A DNA stretch of 64,000 bases, taken from NCBI RefSeq assembly GCF_000485595.1, contig NW_014577162.1:174399-238398 (forward strand). The letters are read 5' to 3'. This DNA comes from Priapulus caudatus (Eukaryota > Priapulida > Priapulimorpha > Priapulimorphida > Priapulidae). Position 1 is the first letter of the stretch. Every line of letters starts with the position of its first letter. The position numbers and the translations under genes are program-made. This document shows, in pieces, positions 60,701 through 64,000 of this stretch. The notes under the pieces were generated by a model. The model was given only the letters and a program-made list of their open reading frames with translations, searched no databases and was not told the DNA's origin.

Positions 60701-63324
60701 GAGCACCGAAGGTGATCGCGATGCTAGGGGGCTCCCCCGGAAATTAAAAAAATGGTGCAATTTGGTGCATTCTAAGCTATTCTGAACACATTATATGACT
60801 CTTAAATCACCTTTACAGTTGTCAAAAGGAACAAACAAGCTTCTGGAAAAGGTTTTACTTTCGTTTTTCTCCTCCCCAGTCCTCGGTACCCCCATGCATA
60901 GATCAATGCTGCCGCATATCCGCAATGTTACAAGTACCTAGAATCTTGAAGTATATACAGTTTACATTGCTTCTAGATATCTAACTGAATAAAAATAGGC
61001 CATTTTTCTACGTAAAAAAAAGTGACGAATTCAGCAGCTTTGATTATGTGCGCGTCAGGTGTCACTGGTCGTGCCCTCACTCCCCACGATAACCCCTGCG
61101 ACATATGAACTTATTGTTATGCGGGCATAAAAACACTGGGCTACGGTACATGCCGCCGCAATCGATTTCTTAGACTGTCACAAGGTTTTGTTTGTGTGGC
61201 GAATCATGCGTTGAGGGAGTTCATGCCCTCGGCTCTAGATGTTTTGGATACCCCGTCTACGTTCAGGAACGGCGTGTATTAGAATGCGCTCCTGTTTACA
61301 TTTCTGTCTAAACTGCCGTTGCGATAACCGTAGTATTTCAGCGTAATATGAAGAGAAAAAATGCCGGTCAGGAGGACCGGCAGTTTCGTAGAGATGGTAG
61401 CCGAAGCAAAAACTTGGTGGCCTCGGGCCTCCGGGTCGGCACTAATTTCGAACGCTGTCAATAGTGTAGTTTATTGATGGAAGAACAGTGATTTTCGTCA
61501 GCGAGGCGGTGTTTTTGGATAAATTTCTGCGTGGCGGCTGAGATTTGAGCGAGGCGGCGTGTAAATGCAGAGGAAACACTGATATGTATAAAAAAAAAAG
61601 AAATATACCAAAAGGTGAAAAAACTCATGTCCAACTTGTTCGATTATTTAAGGGACTAAAACACTAATTCAAACTAAAAACGACTAAATAGTACCTTTCT
61701 CGTTTCCGTCAGGTCGTAAAATGGTTTCGCTCGAACACTAAAAGATTCTTTTGTTCTATCAATTTTCCCTTGCGTCATCATCTGATGTCGGGGGCCAATC
61801 AGCTCCCTTCCTATACATAGCAACCGCCTGTCAAAGTCACATCCACCTACATCATTACCCTGTAAAGCAAACAACATTCAGCACATATGATAGCAGCTAC
61901 CTAAATATCTTAATAGCACTGGCAGTACAATAGTATAGAACTTTCCACAAAAATTGCATATTGACGGTCATATAATAGACACCTGCCACTCACAATATAC
62001 TTGATGTCATATAATAGACGTTTGGGCAATTATGCCACACTTCGTGACGTCATATAATAGATATGTCCGCAATTAAAAGTTGACAAGTCATTTAGAATAG
62101 TAGTTACCTCAAACTTGATTATATCATATAATAGATATCTGGGCACTTTTTCTCCATCAACCTCATCAATAATCATCTCCTGTCAGACAAAGAGGTTTTT
62201 TGAGAAACTTCAGAACATTGTTTGCATGCTATGCTGCCACATTTGTTTTCATAGTTATCACATAAAAAAAGACAGTTAAGAAGCAAATGCCTCAGTAAAA
62301 ATGCAACCACGTACATTACTTGCAAACGTATAATGTGATAATTGCTTTTTAATAAAAAGAAAAGCAAACGCAGCACTTACTACTAAAGTGATATGAACTT
62401 ACTAGATTTTAAAATTAAATTAAGAAATTTCGTTATTTTCTGCGCATTGATACAAGGATGTACAAATAAGCATGACTCGTCACACAGTGAGATAGGTAGG
62501 ATTTTGAATTAGACTGCATCTTTGGGCACATACCCCATCCACTAGCGTATCAACTACATGTTCCTCTGGCTGTTTTCGCTTTGGAAACCGTAGGCTGTCG
62601 ATTTGGAAGACACAGTTATCTCTGTCTATCATGTAAACCTGGTTTTCACCATCTATCAGCATCATGTACCTGCATAAACGATCTGTTTTATATCACGATT
62701 CCACACGAACTCACGCACGCACACAACTGTGCAGCATACGCAACACTAGGTCGCAACATGCATGCATACACACAGAACCCATACACATGCTTATACACAT
62801 CTTTCATGCCACACTGAGAGATGTTTTCAATATTGACATCAACTTACCTAAATCCATCAGCTTTCCAGCTAACCTTGTATGGTTTCTTGGTCAACAAGGA
62901 AATATTATGGATGTCCATGGATACTGGCTGAGCTCCAGGAAATCCAGTCCTACAATAAAATACTGACTAATAATATCACTAGGTGGCATACAATCATGGC
63001 TAATACACACCATTCATTAAAAACACACATTGTGTGTATATATCTCTATATCGTGTTGACTCCAAACTTTAGACAAGAGCTTTAAACATTAGCAACATTG
63101 CCTGACAGTTCAGATGAGCATTTAAATGGCATGTTGCATTGACCAGGGTACGACGACCTCGCGTATAGATAGTTTTCTTCAGCCTGACTGTTAGCATGGT
63201 ATCACTGACATAGTACTCACCCATTCCATTTGCACATGTCTTGACATTTTCTCTGTATCTGTGCTAGCGTTGGCTGCATAGTAATCGGAGTGATACCACT
63301 CACCCCGTCCATGAACTTTGGATT
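48757..63324 (-). CDS. RNGTT: mRNA capping enzyme, guanylyltransferase half (5' end beyond window)
   Basis: Transfers GMP to the 5' diphosphate end of nascent RNA polymerase II transcripts in the nucleus. Exons on the minus strand: 63324-63221, 62949-62848, 62669-62534, 62179-62108, 61859-61695, 60235-60164, 59617-59517, 59244-59178, 58526-58403, 48932-48757 and possibly others upstream; all phases agree. Nucleotidyltransferase motifs: [12 protein letters not shown]; active-site [14 protein letters not shown] (Lys nucleophile, motif I); [19 protein letters not shown] (motif III); [11 protein letters not shown] (motif IV); [17 protein letters not shown] (motif V). The C-terminal OB-fold has [20 protein letters not shown] and ends in a proline-rich tail ([10 protein letters not shown]). 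The N-terminal RNA triphosphatase domain is expected past 64000. The last intron (48933-58402) holds the 8.4 kb noisy copy of the neighbouring JmjC region. Confidence 0.95.
48913..49085. repeat. ~70-bp tandem repeat (2.4 units) spanning the RNGTT last-exon acceptor
   Basis: CTTGATACTGTTACAGACGC begins a unit at 48913, 48984 (variant) and 49054 (variant). The first unit overlaps the 5' end of the last coding exon. Confidence 0.85.
52574..52661 (-). tRNA. Noisy copy of tRNA-Tyr (matches 37029-37117)
   Basis: Matches the tRNA-Tyr gene at 37029 with several indels in the anticodon arm and D-arm. It lies in the permuted duplicate block and is probably an assembly copy. Confidence 0.5.
52896..52968 (-). 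tRNA. Truncated noisy copy of tRNA-Tyr (matches 37353-37441)
   Basis: Matches the unit at 37353, but the D-arm and 5' acceptor strand are missing after CGCTAGC. Confidence 0.4.
53230..53320 (-). tRNA. Noisy copy of tRNA-Tyr (matches 37699-37789)
   Basis: Acceptor reads CCTCGA and the T-arm has changes; otherwise aligned with the unit at 37699. Confidence 0.5.
53643..53728 (-). tRNA. Noisy copy of tRNA-Tyr (matches 38113-38201)
   Basis: T-arm and anticodon arm with GTA are recognisable; the 5' acceptor strand is disrupted. Confidence 0.5.
54305..54390 (-). tRNA. Noisy copy of tRNA-Tyr (matches 38767-38855)
   Basis: Heavily indel-damaged match to the already degenerate copy at 38767. Confidence 0.35.
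54632..54719 (-). tRNA. Noisy copy of tRNA-Tyr (matches 39090-39180)
   Basis: Recognisable GACTGT...CCTAAG context and position, but the acceptor stem is lost and the T-arm carries a T-run. Confidence 0.35.
58030..58160. mobile_element. SINE-like dispersed repeat, 3' part
   Basis: Same family: AGATTTGTGCCCAACTGTTG, GACG tract, perfect stem CATCTGAC/GTCAGATG (58123-58141, 3-nt loop), then GAGCTAATAAAT. It sits exactly at the right-hand end of the permuted duplicate block. Confidence 0.6.
59910..60117. mobile_element. MITE, 208 bp, perfect 31-bp terminal inverted repeats
   Basis: 59910-59940 (AAGGAGCTAAATATAACAAG...) is the exact reverse complement of 60087-60117. An inner near-palindrome (TAGAACA...TGTTCTA) sits at about 59980-60008. 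No clear target duplication. Located in an RNGTT intron. Confidence 0.7.
60585..60610. repeat. Perfect hairpin, 12-bp stem, beside a transposon
   Basis: TCAGGAGTCTAT, TG, ATAGACTCCTGA. Ends 7 bp before the CAGTGTTTCC transposon. Confidence 0.85.
60618..61581. mobile_element. Non-autonomous DNA transposon with CAGTGTTTCC termini
   Basis: Inverted ends CAGTGTTTCCCCTGG (left) and CAGAGGAAACACTG (right), each flanked by ATATG, a 5-bp apparent target duplication. Internal GCGAGGCGG words lie near both ends. No transposase ORF is recognised. The ends look hAT-like, but the 5-bp duplication does not fit the 8 bp usual for hAT. It lies in an RNGTT intron. Confidence 0.6.
61968..62146. repeat. Exon-derived short repeats in an RNGTT intron
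   Basis: TCATATAATAGA occurs at 61968, 62007, 62050 and 62124. The last copy is inside coding exon 62108-62179, and the others are in the intron next to it with partly shared flanks (GGGCA/GGGCAAT). Confidence 0.75.
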
Positions 63325-64000
63325 CTGAAATCAGCATTCAATATAAATTCTGTAGCACATATAATTTCACCCAGTCGAATCAGTTTCCCAAATGGAATTT
63401 CAGATAGTCAGACAAATTTTAAAATGCATAAGATTTTGGCTAGCACAACAGCCCTTTACACTGTTAATATTATTTTCCACAACTGTGGGAGACAAATTGA
63501 TACATTTACATGTCACTTTGGTTTTCACTGGAGTTCCCTGAAGGAATTGTAGATATGCAGGTAAGGCAGGTCTGTCATACGCCACAACACCAATCCGTCG
63601 CTCACATGGTAAACCCTTAAGAATCGCGATGGACAGGTGTTTGAAATCCTGGCAAATCCCCAGAACCCCCCCACCCCAATCCCCAGAACGCGACCCATAG
63701 TTCACAATGAATGCTAACGGGGCACTGAGTACGACTTCTATTCCGTATCTTACACATGTACCATGAAGCTTAAGGTAGGCGATCACAAGGATTATGTGGA
63801 GGTGTGATGTAGATTATGCTAGAGTGCATGGGGGGGGTAACATGCAAGCGAGAAGCAACAGGTGATTGCGACGATTGCACAACTGCTTCATCAATCACAT
63901 ATGGACCTCACACTGGTTTTTCGCACTGCAGCCGAGAAGTTCGCGAGAGCAAGCGACAGCGCGAGTGGGATTCGCGAAGGTCAAGGCTTCACCGTACGCA

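Noticed and set aside
63400-63786. 128-codon minus-strand ORF as an RNGTT exon
   Set aside because: No similarity to the capping-enzyme phosphatase or linker and no matching splice phase; treated as intron.

Overview
The window is metazoan nuclear DNA. It has spliced protein genes with GT-AG introns, an mRNA capping enzyme whose guanylyltransferase half resembles the animal enzymes, intron-containing tRNA-Tyr(GTA) genes, TTAGGG-like interstitial repeats, many microsatellites, MITE-like elements and a SINE-like repeat. A marine invertebrate is likely, but the phylum cannot be fixed from sequence alone. The assembly looks like poorly polished long-read sequence. Two large regions are present in two or three copies that differ mostly by single-base indels, and there is a 255-base N gap at 20063-20317.

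Layout: 1-10.3 kb is mainly repeats (GA/CA tracts, a TGACGCTGATATGACTA minisatellite, perfect hairpins), with one weak two-exon secreted-protein candidate at 6267-6646. At 10.3-16.1 kb on the minus strand is a complete eight-exon platelet-activating-factor acetylhydrolase gene (383 codons, Ser/Asp/His triad all visible). At 17.3-31.7 kb a set of blocks is repeated two to three times. They carry a second pair of N-terminal PAF-acetylhydrolase exons (27.5 and 26.9 kb) whose splice phases fit the downstream exons of the first gene. At 31.7-35.3 kb are a foldback-type inverted repeat, telomere-like repeats and a SINE-like element.

At 36.2-45.0 kb on the plus strand is a nine-exon gene for a predicted ER-luminal protein. 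It has a signal peptide, a JmjC/cupin-8 domain lacking the first iron-ligand motif, a C-terminal EF-hand-like loop and a KDEL-like tail (HEEL). Its introns hold all the tRNA-Tyr genes: six antisense in intron 1 and two sense in intron 8. At 49.7-58.0 kb most of this gene, with its tRNAs, recurs in permuted order and with many indels.

From 48.8 kb to beyond 63.3 kb on the minus strand is the guanylyltransferase half of the mRNA capping enzyme (RNGTT), 11 exons. The N-terminal phosphatase half lies past the window edge. Its last intron contains the 8.4 kb permuted copy, and other introns contain a CAGTGTTTCC-ended transposon, a MITE with perfect 31-bp inverted repeats, and small tandem repeats seeded from exon sequence.
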